Assembly (NCBI RefSeq): GCF_030813715.1
Contig: NZ_JAUSUZ010000001.1
Location: 8,662,501 to 8,726,500 of the forward strand
From: Catenuloplanes indicus
GTDB taxonomy: Bacteria; Actinomycetota; Actinomycetes; Mycobacteriales; Micromonosporaceae
Length of the DNA: 64,000 bases
Direction of reading: 5' to 3'
A program made the translations under genes and the position numbers. Position 1 is the stretch's first letter; each line of letters starts with the position of its first letter. The notes below the pieces were generated by a model that did not search any database, was not told the origin of the DNA, and saw nothing but the letters and a program-made list of their open reading frames with translations. Positions 33,217-43,630 of the stretch are shown one piece after another.

Positions 33217-33576
33217 CTGCCCGCCGGGCTGTCCGGCGCCGACGCGGAGACCTGGCTCCACGAGGCGCCGTTCGGCCTGCTGGCGCAGGACGACGCCGCG
33301 GACCCGCGGTTCGTCTACGCGAACCGCACCGCGCAGTGGCTGTTCGGCTACGACCGCGAGGAGTTCACCGGCCTGCCGTCCCGGCTCTCCGCGGCCGCGG
33401 CCGACCGTACCGCCCGGGCCGAGTTCCTGGAGTCGGTGCGCCGCAACGGCTTCGTGCGCGGCTACCGCGGCCTGCGGGTCACCCGGGAGGGCCGTCCGTT
33501 CTGGACAGAGGACGTCACGGTGTGGAACCTGGAGGCGGGTCAGGCCGCGCTGATACCGCGCTGGACGGACGCGTGA
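33214..33576 (+). pseudogene. 5'-truncated MEKHLA (PAS-like) domain protein
   Basis: 120 residues. HEAPFGLLAQDDAADPRFVY, ANRTAQWLFGYDREEFTGLP and FWTEDVTVWNLEAGQ match the MEKHLA domain, a PAS-related putative sensor fold. Intact members are about 145-160 residues and begin with an extra N-terminal helix region that is missing here. The missing part coincides with the junction to the TetR relic on the opposite strand, so a deletion probably fused the two. The remaining domain could still fold, so function cannot be excluded. Confidence 0.55.
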
Positions 33577-33629
33577 CGGCGTTGACAGGAGCGTGACGGC
33601 CCTTCCAGACTCGCCTGGGAGGGATCTCA

Positions 33630-35558
33630 TTGACGAATGTCATTACACATCCGGCCTGGCTGCCCGCGGCGGCGTGGCGCCCGATCGGCACGCGCCGCGT
33701 GCGCGTCGACGTGCCCGGCACGGTACGCGACGAGGTGGAGGCCGCCTGCGCGGCGCACGGCGGCCGGCTGGTCACCGCCGGCGAGGCCGACCTGACGCTG
33801 ACGCTGACCGGGACCGGCCACGACGGTTACGCCATCACCCGCGACGACCGCGGGACCACGGTCACGGCCGCGACGCACGCCGGGCTCGTGCACGGGCTCT
33901 TCGCCACGGTACGGATGGGGGAGTCCGCGTTCACCCCCGGCCCGCGCGTGGCGAGCCGACCGGCGTTCCCGCGCCGCATGCTCGACCACTGGGACAACGT
34001 CGACGTGCACCCGGTGATGGGCCAGGTCGAGCGCGGCTACGCCGGCGGCTCGCTGTTCTGGTCCGCCGGCGCGCTGCGCACCGCCGACCTGCCCCGGATC
34101 CGCGACTACGCCCGGCTGCTGGCGTCGGTCGGCATCAACGCGGTCGCGCTCAACAACGTCAACGTGCACGCGACCGAGGCACGCCTGCTCACCGACCGGC
34201 TCCCCGAGATCGAGCTGCTGGCCGAGCCCTTCCGGCGGTACGGCATCCGCGTCCACCTCGCGGTCAGCTTCGCCGCGCCGATGCTGCTCGGCGGCCTGGA
34301 CACCGCGGACCCGCTGGACCCGGCCGTGCGCTCGTGGTGGGCGCTGACGCTGGGCGAGGTCTGCGAGCGGATCCCGGACTTCGGCGGCGTGCTGGTCAAG
34401 GCCGACTCCGAGGGGCAGCCGGGCCCGTTCGCCTACGGCCGCACACACGCGGACGGCGCGAACATGCTGGCCGAGGCGCTCGCCCCGCACGGCGCGACGG
34501 TGCACTGGCGGGCGTTCGTCTACGACCACCGGCAGGACTGGCGGGACCGCTCCACCGACCGGGCGCGGGCCGCGTACGACCATTTCACGCCGCTCGACGG
34601 CGCGTTCGCGGACACCGTGACCGTGCAGGTCAAGCACGGCCCGATGGACTTCCAGCCGCGCGAGCCGGTCTCGCCGGTGCTGGCCGCGATGCCGCGTACC
34701 CGGCTGGCGCTGGAGGTGCAGGCCACCCAGGAGTACACCGGCCAGCAGAAACACGTCTGCTATCTGGCGCCGATGTGGTCGGAGATCCTCCGGTTCCGGC
34801 CGCGCGGTGACGACGGGCCACCGATCGCGGGTACGGTGGGGGAGCTGGTCGCGGTCGCGAACACCGGCGACGACCCGTTCTGGACCGGGCATCCGCTGGC
34901 GCAGGCGAACCTCTACGCGTTCGGCCGCCTGGCCTGGGACCCGTCGCTGACGCCGGCCGAGATCCTGGACGAGTGGATCACGCTGACCTTCGACCCGGAC
35001 GACGGTACGCGTGCGGGGCTGCACGACGTCATGGACGACTCCTGGCGTACGTACGAGAGCTACACCGCGCCGCTCGGCGTCGGGTTCATGGTCCGGCCCG
35101 GTCATCACTACGGGCCGGACGTGGACGGGTACGAGTACACGCCCTGGGGCACCTACCACTTCGCGGACCGCGACGGCGTCGGCGTGGACCGCACGGTGGC
35201 GACCGGTACCGGGTTCGCCGGGCTCTACCCGTACCCCTGGAACGGTGTCTACGAGTCCTTGACCGACTGCCCGGACGAGCTGCTGCTGTTCCTGCACCAC
35301 GTGCCGTACACGCACGTGCTGCGCTCCGGCCGGACCGTGATCCAGCACATCTACGACACGCACTTCGACGGCGTGACGCGGGTGGAGGCGGCCCGCGAGC
35401 GCTGGCGGCGGCTGGCACTCGACCCGGACGTGCACGCCCGGGTGGCGGCGCTGCTGGACGAGCAGGTGCGGTCCGCGATCGAGTGGCGCGACCAGATCAA
35501 CACGTATTTCTTCCGCAAGTCCGGGATCGGGGACACGCACGGACGGATGATCTATTAG
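33630..35558 (+). CDS. aguA: GH67 alpha-glucuronidase
   Basis: 642 residues, starting at a TTG preceded by GGGAGGG at ideal spacing. The enzyme removes 4-O-methyl-glucuronic acid from the ends of xylo-oligosaccharides. Conserved catalytic positions are visible: LVKADSEGQPGP with the proton donor Glu near residue 261, HGPMDFQPREP with Asp near 340, and QATQEYTGQ with Glu near 368, the last two with the 28-residue spacing known for the family. No signal peptide, so it acts inside the cell on imported oligosaccharides. The secreted peptidase gene follows after nine bases; no xylanase or sugar transporter is next to it. Confidence 0.93.
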   Translation: MTNVITHPAWLPAAAWRPIGTRRVRVDVPGTVRDEVEAACAAHGGRLVTAGEADLTLTLTGTGHDGYAITRDDRGTTVTAATHAGLVHGLFATVRMGESAFTPGPRVASRPAFPRRMLDHWDNVDVHPVMGQVERGYAGGSLFWSAGALRTADLPRIRDYARLLASVGINAVALNNVNVHATEARLLTDRLPEIELLAEPFRRYGIRVHLAVSFAAPMLLGGLDTADPLDPAVRSWWALTLGEVCERIPDFGGVLVKADSEGQPGPFAYGRTHADGANMLAEALAPHGATVHWRAFVYDHRQDWRDRSTDRARAAYDHFTPLDGAFADTVTVQVKHGPMDFQPREPVSPVLAAMPRTRLALEVQATQEYTGQQKHVCYLAPMWSEILRFRPRGDDGPPIAGTVGELVAVANTGDDPFWTGHPLAQANLYAFGRLAWDPSLTPAEILDEWITLTFDPDDGTRAGLHDVMDDSWRTYESYTAPLGVGFMVRPGHHYGPDVDGYEYTPWGTYHFADRDGVGVDRTVATGTGFAGLYPYPWNGVYESLTDCPDELLLFLHHVPYTHVLRSGRTVIQHIYDTHFDGVTRVEAARERWRRLALDPDVHARVAALLDEQVRSAIEWRDQINTYFFRKSGIGDTHGRMIY

Positions 35559-35567
35559 GATCTGTCA

Positions 35568-36980
35568 ATGCGCAGTCGTGTGCTGACGATCCTCGTCCTC
35601 GTGCTGGCCCTGATCGCCCCGGCTGTGCCGGCGTCGGCAGCCGTTCCCGCGTCCGCGGCCGATGACCTCCTCGACCGGCTGTCCGCCATTCCCGGCTTGA
35701 CCGTGGTGTCGGAGACCGCGCCCGCCGGCTACCGGTTCTTCGTGCTCACCTACCGGCAGCCGGCCGACCACCGGCATCCCGGGCGCGGCGGCTACGAGCA
35801 GCGGCTGACGCTGCTGCACCGCTCGCTGGACGCGCCGGTGGTGCTCGCCACCAGCGGTTACGGGCTGCCGGTCACGCCGACCGCGTCGCGCACCGAGCCG
35901 ACCCGGCTGCTCGACGCGAACCAGGTGTCCGTCGAGCACCGGTTCTTCACGCCGTCCCGGCCGTCCCCGGCCGACTGGTCCGACCTGACCATCTGGCAGG
36001 AGGCGACGGACGAGCACCGCATCGTCACCGCGCTGAAGTCGGTCTACTCGGGGAAGTGGATCCAGACCGGCGCCAGCAAGGGCGGCATGACCTCGGTCTA
36101 CCACCGCCGGTTCTACCCCGGCGACGTGGACGGCGTGGTCGCCTACGTCGCGCCGAACGACGTGCTCAACGACCTCGACGGCGCGTACGACCGGTTCTTC
36201 GCCACCGTGGCGGACGCGGGCTGCCGGCGCGCGCTCGACGACATGCAGCGTGAGGCGCTGAAACGGCGCGCGTCGCTGGTGCCCCGGCTGGAGGCGGCCG
36301 CGGCCGCGGCCGGATGGACGTTCGGCCGCACGCTCGGCACCGCCGACCGGGCGTTCGAGATGACCGTGCTGGACACGGTGTGGGCGTTCTGGCAGTACCG
36401 GACGGCCGCGGACTGCGCGACCGTGCCGCCGGTGACCGCGACCGACGACGAGATCTACGCCTGGTTCGACGCGGTCGCGGGCTGGTCGTTCTACACCGAC
36501 CAGACGCTGGAGCACTACTGGCCGTACTACTACCAGGCCGCGACCCAGCTCGGCTGGCCCAGCCTGCGGTTCGACCACCTGCGCGGCCTGACGAGGTACC
36601 CCGGGCTCTACAGCGCGCTCTCCGCGCTGCCCCGGGAGCTGCGTGAACGGCACAACCCGTTCCCGATGCTGGACGTCGACCTGTGGGTGCGCACGTCCGC
36701 GCCGCGCATGCTGTTCATCTACGGCGAGAACGACCCGTGGGGCGCGGAGGCGTTCACGCCCAGCCGCCGCGACTCGTACCGGTACGTGGCGCCGGGCGCG
36801 AACCACGGGGCGAACATCTCCCGGCTGAATCCGGACGACGCGGCCGCGGCCACGGCCACGCTGCGCCGCTGGGCGAACGTGACCGCGACCATGGACGACT
36901 CCGCGCGGGTGGCACCGCTGCCGTTCGACGACATGCTGCCCCCGGCGCGCGGCGTCAGCGGGGCGCGAGCCGCCGGATGA
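35568..36980 (+). CDS. Secreted S28-type tripeptidyl aminopeptidase
   Basis: 470 residues. A Sec signal peptide (MRSRVLTILVLVLALIAPAV, cleavage near ASA at about 25-30) precedes an alpha/beta-hydrolase peptidase domain. The nucleophile elbow GASKGGM (Ser near 167), the Asp in YGENDPWGAE and the His in PGANHGANIS form the triad of the PS-10/S28 group, which takes tripeptides off proteins, often after Pro. It starts nine bases after the GH67 gene and may be cotranscribed, although functions differ. Its end overlaps the convergent DUF4395 gene by 26 bp. Confidence 0.9.
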   Translation: MRSRVLTILVLVLALIAPAVPASAAVPASAADDLLDRLSAIPGLTVVSETAPAGYRFFVLTYRQPADHRHPGRGGYEQRLTLLHRSLDAPVVLATSGYGLPVTPTASRTEPTRLLDANQVSVEHRFFTPSRPSPADWSDLTIWQEATDEHRIVTALKSVYSGKWIQTGASKGGMTSVYHRRFYPGDVDGVVAYVAPNDVLNDLDGAYDRFFATVADAGCRRALDDMQREALKRRASLVPRLEAAAAAAGWTFGRTLGTADRAFEMTVLDTVWAFWQYRTAADCATVPPVTATDDEIYAWFDAVAGWSFYTDQTLEHYWPYYYQAATQLGWPSLRFDHLRGLTRYPGLYSALSALPRELRERHNPFPMLDVDLWVRTSAPRMLFIYGENDPWGAEAFTPSRRDSYRYVAPGANHGANISRLNPDDAAAATATLRRWANVTATMDDSARVAPLPFDDMLPPARGVSGARAAG

Positions 36981-37365
36981 CCAGGTACATCTGGCAGCCG
37001 AGGCAGAACCCGAACGCGGCGTTGAGGAACGCGGCGAACAGCGCGAACCCGGTGAAGATCATGCCGATCAGCGGTGCGCCGGAGAGGTAGCCGATCGTCG
37101 CGACCACGGTGAAGATCATGCCGACCAGCTGCGCGAACCGCGGCGGCTCCGGCGCCTCCAGCTCGGCGGGCGGGGCCAGCCGCGGTGCGACCAGCGTGCG
37201 GTAGATCAGGCCGTACGGTGCCAGGCTCGGGACTGCCGCGCTGATCGTGAAGACCAGGGTCTGTGCGAGCGCGAGCCAGCCGGAGCCGGTGACCACCACG
37301 ATCGCCAGGACGACGGAGGTTATCGCGGCGCCGAAACGCGGACCGCGCGGGTCTATACCGTTCAC
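36955..37365 (-). CDS. DUF4395 membrane protein
   Basis: 136 residues from the GTG at 37365, which overlaps the stop of the thioredoxin gene (GTGA). Three to four hydrophobic segments (AITSVVLAIVVVTGSGW, LAQTLVFTISAAVPSL, IFTGFALFAAFLNAAFGF) and a CLGC pair near the end are typical of DUF4395. The family repeatedly sits next to thioredoxin-like genes, suggesting a role in membrane thiol redox chemistry. Translational coupling supports this. Confidence 0.88.
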   Translation of the reverse strand: MNGIDPRGPRFGAAITSVVLAIVVVTGSGWLALAQTLVFTISAAVPSLAPYGLIYRTLVAPRLAPPAELEAPEPPRFAQLVGMIFTVVATIGYLSGAPLIGMIFTGFALFAAFLNAAFGFCLGCQMYLVIRRLAPR

Positions 37366-37796
37366 TGTTCTTCTTTCTGAAGGGCCGCGATCGCCGCGAG
37401 CACCTGGGGCCGGGTCGGCACGCCGCCGGCCCGGCCGACGATCCGGGACTCCCGGTCGATGACGAGCGTGGTCGGCGTCGCCCACACGTTCAGCGCGCGC
37501 ACCGCCTCCAGGTGGCTCTCCGCGTCCACCTCGACGTGCCGGACGCCGTCGACGTCGCGGCCGACACCGGCCAGCACCGCGCGGGTGGCCCGGCACGGCT
37601 GGCAGAACGCGGTGGAGAACTGCAGCAGCGTCACCTCGCCCGGCAGCACGCCGAGCGCGTCACGCAGCGCGGGATCGAGGCGGTGCTCGTCCACCGGTGC
37701 CTCCGCTCTGATCCGGCCGGTCCGGTGCCGCCACCACAGGCCGGACACCGTGGCCGTGAGCAGCACGACACCGAGCGCGACCGCTCCCTCGTACAC
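37362..37796 (-). CDS. Membrane-anchored thioredoxin-like protein
   Basis: 144 residues from the GTG at 37796, chosen because AAGGA precedes it and it places a transmembrane anchor (ALGVVLLTATVSGLWW) at the N-terminus. The thioredoxin fold follows, with active site CQPC in FSTAFCQPCRA and the cis-proline loop WATPTTLV. It should face the outside of the membrane and reduce or transfer disulfides. It is coupled by a 4-bp overlap to the DUF4395 gene with its own CxxC pair, which may hand over electrons. Confidence 0.88.
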   Translation of the reverse strand: MYEGAVALGVVLLTATVSGLWWRHRTGRIRAEAPVDEHRLDPALRDALGVLPGEVTLLQFSTAFCQPCRATRAVLAGVGRDVDGVRHVEVDAESHLEAVRALNVWATPTTLVIDRESRIVGRAGGVPTRPQVLAAIAALQKEEQ

Positions 37797-37891
37797 GGGC
37801 AAATCCTTACATCTCAGGTAGGAATCGGCCACGTAACGGCCGTCACCCGGTCGCTTGTGGACCGCGCCGTCGGTGGCGCTATCGTGCAGGC

Positions 37892-38713
37892 GTGGACGAC
37901 ACCAGCGCGGCCGCCGCCGCCCCAGGAATCGACCCGTCCGTGGCGCACCCCGCCCGGCGGTACAACTACTGGCTGGGCGGCAAGGACCACTTCGCCGCGG
38001 ACCGCGCCTCCGGCGACGAGCTGGAAAAACACTTCCCCAAGGTACGGGACGGCGCGATCGCGAACCGGGCTCTGCTGCAGCGCGCGACCCGCTTCCTCGC
38101 GGCCGAGGCCGGCATCCGGCAGTTCCTCGACATCGGCACCGGCCTGCCGACCGCGGACAACACGCACGAGGTCGCGCAGCGGCACGCCCCGGACAGCCGG
38201 ATCGTCTACGTCGACAACGACCCGCTGGTCATGGTGCACGCCCGCGCGCTGCTCAACTCCAGCCCCGAGGGCCGGACCGCGTACATCGAGGCGGACCTGA
38301 ACGACCCGGAGTCGATCCTCGCCGACCCGATCCTGAGCGAGACGCTCGACCTGACCGAGCCGGTCGGCCTGATGCTGATCGCGGTCCTGCACTTCATCCA
38401 CGGTGACGGCGCCGCCAAGCCGATCGTCGGCCGCCTGCTGGACGCGCTGCCGTCCGGCAGCTACCTGGTCGCCACGCATGCCACCTCCGACTTCGGCACC
38501 CCCGAGCAGCAGGCGCTCTACCGCCGGCTGGTCGAGGCCGGCCGCTCCGACGTGTGGACCCGTCCACGCGACGAGTTCGCCGCCCTCTTCGACGGCCTGG
38601 AGATCATCGACCCGGGCGTGGTCCCGGCGAGCGAGTGGCGCCCCGACCCGGGCACGGCCATCCCGGACCGCTCCGACATCAACGTGTGGACCGCGGTCGG
38701 CCGCAAGCCCTGA
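37892..38713 (+). CDS. SAM-dependent methyltransferase, DUF574 family
   Basis: 273 residues from the GTG at 37892, six bases after the -10 box TATCGT, so probably leaderless. The N-terminal AHPARRYNYWLGGKDHFAAD pattern, FLDIGTGLPTADNTHE (SAM motif I), IVYVDNDPLVMVHA and LMLIAVLHFI are diagnostic for the DUF574 (PF04672) methyltransferases that are very numerous in actinomycetes. Substrate unknown. A decayed N-terminal copy of a relative lies at 19413-19532. Confidence 0.92.
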   Translation: MDDTSAAAAAPGIDPSVAHPARRYNYWLGGKDHFAADRASGDELEKHFPKVRDGAIANRALLQRATRFLAAEAGIRQFLDIGTGLPTADNTHEVAQRHAPDSRIVYVDNDPLVMVHARALLNSSPEGRTAYIEADLNDPESILADPILSETLDLTEPVGLMLIAVLHFIHGDGAAKPIVGRLLDALPSGSYLVATHATSDFGTPEQQALYRRLVEAGRSDVWTRPRDEFAALFDGLEIIDPGVVPASEWRPDPGTAIPDRSDINVWTAVGRKP

Positions 38714-38764
38714 CCGCCGGTCCCGCTCCGTCACCAGCGCCGGGAACGAGGCCGGCAGCGCCTC

Positions 38765-38802
38765 CGCGCCGCCGGGGACACCGTGGTGACCCCGGCGGCG
38801 CG
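38765..38802. terminator. Strong bidirectional hairpin
   Basis: CGCGCCGCCGGGG (38765-38777) and its exact reverse complement (38790-38802) enclose a 12-base loop that can itself pair (CACC/GGTG). It lies between the convergent methyltransferase (stop 38713) and the DUF1345 relic (stop 38868). Confidence 0.75.
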
Positions 38803-38867
38803 TTGTCACCCTGGAACGTGTCTGTCACGGCGCCGCTCCGGTTCCCGGTGGCCCGGCGGCGGTCGGG

Positions 38868-39157
38868 TCAGGATGGCTGCCCGAGATTTGTCACGACGAT
38901 CAGCACGGCCGGGTCGGTCGATCGTGACCGGCTCTCCGCCTCGGCCAGTCGCTCGGTCCCCGCCGGGTCCTGCGGCCAGCTGATCCGCCACACCCCGGCG
39001 AGGATCAGCCCGGCTGTGACGATCCAGCCCAGCAGCGCGCTCAGTTCCGGTGCGCCGAGTACGACGGCCACCGCGGCGACTGCGACGCCGGCGGCGAGCG
39101 ACAGTGACACCCGCCGGATCGACAGCAGCCGCCCGGCGGCCGTACGCCCGGGATCGG

Positions 39158-39161
<4 letters not shown>
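38868..39161 (-). pseudogene. Truncated DUF1345 membrane protein
   Basis: 97 residues with two hydrophobic segments (VSLSLAAGVAVAAVAVVLG, LLGWIVTAGLILAGVW), followed by the WPQDPAGTERLAEAE stretch typical of the first third of DUF1345 proteins; intact members are about 210-230 residues with more membrane helices. The frame stops soon after VLIVVTNLG. The ATG overlaps the stop of the dehydrogenase gene (ATGA), so it was once the third gene of that operon. It may still make a short membrane protein. Confidence 0.6.
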
Positions 39162-40329
<1,168 letters not shown>

Positions 40330-40333
<4 letters not shown>

Positions 40334-40872
40334 GCGTCCGCTCCCTTCTCGAGCTCGGCGTCGGACAGCGGTTGCGCCGGACGCTGCGGGAACTCCTTGC
40401 GGGCCCGCTTGCCCCACGGCGCACCGTCGGACCGGACCACCTCGCCGGTCTCCAGCACCTGCTTGAGCCGGCGCAGGTCGTCGTCGAGCTGCTGATGCGG
40501 CTCCTCCCCGAAATACTTCGCGACCGCCTTGCCGACCGCGCCGCCCGGGATGTCGTACACCAGCGAGACGTGCACCTCCGTGCTCACCCCGTCCGGCGCC
40601 GGTACGAACCGGACCGTGCCGGTGTTCGGCACGTCGGCGTGCCCGGTCGAGCGCCACGCGATCCTCTCGCCGGGCGTCTCCTCGGTGATCTCCGCGTCCC
40701 ACTCGACGTCCTTGCCGAACGGGGCCGCGGCGGTCCAGTGACTGGTCCGGTCACCGGTGGTGCGAATCTGCTCCAGGTGCGCCATGAAGGTGGGCAGGTT
40801 CTGCAGGTCGCGCCAGAACGTGTACACCTCCGACGCGGGTTTACGGATGGTTGTCGTAGCCACCAGATCCAT
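40330..40872 (-). CDS. SRPBCC (polyketide-cyclase/COQ10-like) protein
   Basis: 180 residues from ATG 40872 with AGGAG upstream; the longer frame upstream lacks family similarity. [20 protein letters not shown], then [11 protein letters not shown], and a C-terminal helix with [20 protein letters not shown] are typical of the cyclase/dehydrase group often seen beside alcohol dehydrogenases in stress-linked gene sets. It may bind a hydrophobic ligand. First gene of the operon with the dehydrogenase. Confidence 0.85.
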
Positions 40873-41104
40873 GAACGCTCCTTGTACGGGACCCACACCG
40901 CTGGTGTGGAATCGGCTCTCCGGCCCGCGGGCCGGTGCCGAAGCCGAGGTCACCGTGTCGCCGGCAATCCGGACTCCGGGTGTTCCCGGTGGCGCGTTCC
41001 CGCCGCGATACCGCCTAAACCGCCCATTCACTGCCTCAGGCGTACGTGGCCTCCGGACGAAGCACCGGAACCGGCAGGCCTGGACGAGTAATTCCGATGT
41101 CGGG

Positions 41105-41218
41105 TTAGTGGTCGTAGGCGAGCAGGGATCGTGTGACTGGTTGGCCGGTGGCGCGGTTGTGCCAGATGGCGGCGGTCGGGGCGAGGAGGCGTCTCGCGCA
41201 GGATGCGAAGCTCGACAT
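41105..41218 (-). pseudogene. C-terminal relic of an IS982/IS5-type transposase
   Basis: The minus-strand frame ends RRLLAPTAAIWHNRATGQPV, then TRSLLAYDH and stop, matching the usual last residues of IS982-like transposases (AAIWHN, G-P-RSL-AYDH). Only about 38 codons remain and the DDE core is gone. It marks the left part of a scarred mobile region at 41.1-42.7 kb. Confidence 0.55.
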
Positions 41219-41664
41219 GCCGGGAAGGCGATTACATTTACTGATGTCCAATCATCTCCAGTCTCGGCCCGTCAGGGAGGGCCGGCCGACGGCGGTGAAG
41301 CGTTCAGCGATCTCGCGGCGCCGAGGCAGCTGCCCGGCCCTCCAGCGACGGCCGAAGCCGGCTGCCGCCGGCAGGGGCCGATGCACCGGCCCGGCACGAT
41401 CGCCGCACCGCGCCTGCTTCGACGGCCACCAGTGGCCGCGCCACCACGACTGTGCGCGGGGCGGGAGGTGACCGAGCCGGTGAACTGCCGGATGTCGTCC
41501 TCGATGCCGTACTCGTCGGCGCGAGTCGGACCGGGAACATACGGGTCATGTCACCGCAACCGGCGTCAGCGTGCGAACGTCAGAATCCGCCTTGGTCACG
41601 ATCACGCCCAGGTGTCGAGCACCTGTCCGAGCGCCTCGATCCGGCACGTCTCCGCCGGCGGCAG
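41219..41664. other. 446 bp without a recognisable gene
   Basis: No convincing frame. A short minus-strand stretch near 41450-41520 reads ADEYGIEDDIRQFTGS, which looks like real protein but cannot be assigned; it has no start or continuation. The flanking 40873-41104 is promoter and intergenic sequence of the SRPBCC gene. Confidence 0.4.
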
Positions 41665-42327
41665 GTGAGTGATATTTTGCCCTTCGTGCTACCGGCCTCC
41701 ATCGCACGCTCGCCGATCGGTTTCCGCTGGGAGCCGGATCAGTACGATTTCGGCCACGGCTTCACCAGCGACGGCAGCCGGTCGGCGATCGTACAGAAGT
41801 TGTTGTTGATGTCTGTGCGAGGAACTCTCGGCCTGCTGGCCGCCTCCGCGGAATGGCTGACGCACCGCCTCGCCGACCCGGCCGATCCGCTACCGTTCGA
41901 CCTGGTGGCCGCGCTGTGGGCCGGCGCCGTCGACCCTCGACCGGTCGATCTGGCCATGCTGCCCTATGCCGAGCACATGATCGATCCGAGCAAAGGCCCG
42001 ATTCTCACGTACGCCCGCACGGTGCGGTCCTGTTACGAGACCGCCCTGTGTTTCGACGGCGCGTTCCTCAGCTACGCCGAGACCGCGCTCCGCTTGGTCG
42101 ACTATGTCATGCCGAACCGCGCCTACCGCCATTGGCGGCGGGACTGCTTCGGCCACCTGGCCACGCTGACGTCGTCACATTCGATGCCGGCGGTCCGCGC
42201 GTCGCTCGACGAAGCCGCCATCGCTCGGAAACTCTCCGACGGCGACTTCGACGAGATCTGGGGCCCAGCCCTGCCGCGAGACGCCTACGATCCCCGAAAG
42301 CGCGCCGACAGCCACCGCCCTGGCTAG
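41665..42327 (+). CDS. Hypothetical protein in a mobile-element scar
   Basis: 220 residues if translated from the GTG at 41665; the frame is open further upstream to 41452 without a clear start. I do not recognise a family. It contains ARSPIGFRWEPDQYDFGHGF, hydrophobic helices around LLLMSVRGTLGLLAASAEWL, and a compact helical end (YRHWRRDCFGHLATLTSSHS). Codon use is a little less GC-rich at the 5' end than in neighbours. It lies between a transposase relic and a frameshifted replication-relaxation gene, which suggests it arrived with a plasmid or integrative element; a cargo or immunity role is possible but unproven. Confidence 0.5.
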   Translation: MSDILPFVLPASIARSPIGFRWEPDQYDFGHGFTSDGSRSAIVQKLLLMSVRGTLGLLAASAEWLTHRLADPADPLPFDLVAALWAGAVDPRPVDLAMLPYAEHMIDPSKGPILTYARTVRSCYETALCFDGAFLSYAETALRLVDYVMPNRAYRHWRRDCFGHLATLTSSHSMPAVRASLDEAAIARKLSDGDFDEIWGPALPRDAYDPRKRADSHRPG

Positions 42328-42455
42328 GGCGGCCCGCCCCAGTGAGCCATTTCATCCGGAGAGGCTCGCGTACTCCACGTGACGGAGGACGGGGAGGGCC
42401 TCCGCGCCGCAAGAGAGAGGAGCCTTCTTCCGCACCGAGCGACGACCCCAGCCCG

Positions 42456-42729
42456 ATGCTGCTCACCAGCCTGCCCCGCCCGGACGCCCACGGTAACTGG
42501 GCCGAACGACCGGCAGGTGCCGTTCCTGCTCGAAGTGGATCTCGGCACCGAAAGCCTGACCGCCCTCGCCAACAAGATCATCAACTACGTGCGGCTTGCG
42601 GACATGACCCGTTGGCGGTGGCCGGTGCTGTTCTGGCTGCCCTCGACCCGCCGCGAACTCACCATCCACATCCTGACCGACACCACGATCCCCGACCTGG
42701 TGGCCACCGCCTCCGGCGACGAGCACTAG
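42456..42729 (+). pseudogene. Frameshifted replication-relaxation protein, C-terminal part
   Basis: One frame reads LTSLPRPDAHGNWAERPAG (from about 42456), and the next frame continues VPFLLEVDLGTESLTALANK ... PVLFWLPSTRRELTIHIL to the stop at 42729. Together they match the C-terminal domain of actinomycete replication-relaxation proteins (PDA-G-W-E, FLLE-D-GTE, VLF-LPS-RRE). The shift of frame occurs near 42505-42520 and the N-terminal half of the protein is missing, so it is a dead plasmid or integrative-element gene. Confidence 0.65.
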
Positions 42730-43616
42730 AACACTGTCAACGGTGCGTGGCGCTCGCTCAGGCGGCGTACGGCCGTAGCGATGTGCGGCTGCGTCGAAGC
42801 CGGGAACGGCGCCACCGGCAGTCTGTCCGCGCCGATCACCACGCCGGTGCGGCCATCGAGGGCCGCCGCGGTGCCGGCCAGGATCGACGGGCGGGCGGCC
42901 ACGGATGCCGGGCCGGCGGTCGACCGGGCGAACCTGCGCCGCACCAGCGGCCACAGCAGGCGCAGGCCCGGCGAGACCATGCGCGGGTCGTCCAGCGTGC
43001 CGGTGGTCATGCCGGTTGCCGCGCCACCGGGGTCGGCGGCGAAGACCGACACCCCGGATCCGTCCAGCCGTGCCGCCAGGTCGAGGGTGTAGGCCAGGTT
43101 GGCGAGCTTCGCCCGGCCGTACCAGTGAAAGCCGTAGTAGCCGCCAGGCGGCTCGGCCGCGTCGAAGACGGGCTTGGCCACACCGGCCGCGCCCGAGGTC
43201 ACGTTCACGATCCGGCTCGGCGCGCTGCGCGACAGGGTGGGCAGGAGCAGCTCGGTCAGCAGGTACGGGGAGAGGTGGTTGACCACGAAGGACGCCTCGA
43301 CCCCGCCGATGTCACGCCGTTCGGCGAACATCGCTCCGACGTTGTTGACCAGCAGCTTCAGCGGTCTTCCGGGTACGGCGTGCTCGGCGGTGATGCGCGC
43401 GGCGAGCGCGCGGACCTCGTCGAGCGAGGCCAGATCGGCGCGCAGGAAACGCGCCGGGTGTGCCGGTGCCGCCGCCGTGATCCGCTCGACCGCCCGTGCG
43501 CCGCGGCCTGCGTCGCGGCCGACGACCGTGACGGCGAAGCCGGCCGCGGCCAGCCCGAGCGCGGTTTCCAAGCCGATGCCGCCGGTGCCGGCCGTGACGA
43601 TCGCATGGTGGTGCAC
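42726..43616 (-). CDS. Short-chain dehydrogenase/reductase
   Basis: 296 residues from a GTG at 43616 with GGGGGAG upstream. Rossmann motif in VTAGTGGIGLETALGLA (the usual TGxxxGxG reads TAGTGGIG), LVNNVGAM in place of NNAG, and an active-site YGRAK. It resembles the retinol/WWOX-like classical SDRs. Two copies of a 21-bp element (43631-43691) lie just upstream, suggesting repression by a regulator encoded elsewhere. Its end touches the replication-relaxation relic. Confidence 0.85.
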   Translation of the reverse strand: MHHHAIVTAGTGGIGLETALGLAAAGFAVTVVGRDAGRGARAVERITAAAPAHPARFLRADLASLDEVRALAARITAEHAVPGRPLKLLVNNVGAMFAERRDIGGVEASFVVNHLSPYLLTELLLPTLSRSAPSRIVNVTSGAAGVAKPVFDAAEPPGGYYGFHWYGRAKLANLAYTLDLAARLDGSGVSVFAADPGGAATGMTTGTLDDPRMVSPGLRLLWPLVRRRFARSTAGPASVAARPSILAGTAAALDGRTGVVIGADRLPVAPFPASTQPHIATAVRRLSERHAPLTVF

Positions 43617-43630
43617 GGTCTCCCCCTCAA

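Noticed and set aside
33627-35540. 637-codon open frame on the minus strand
   Set aside because: Antisense to the GH67 gene, whose catalytic residues are at the right spacing.
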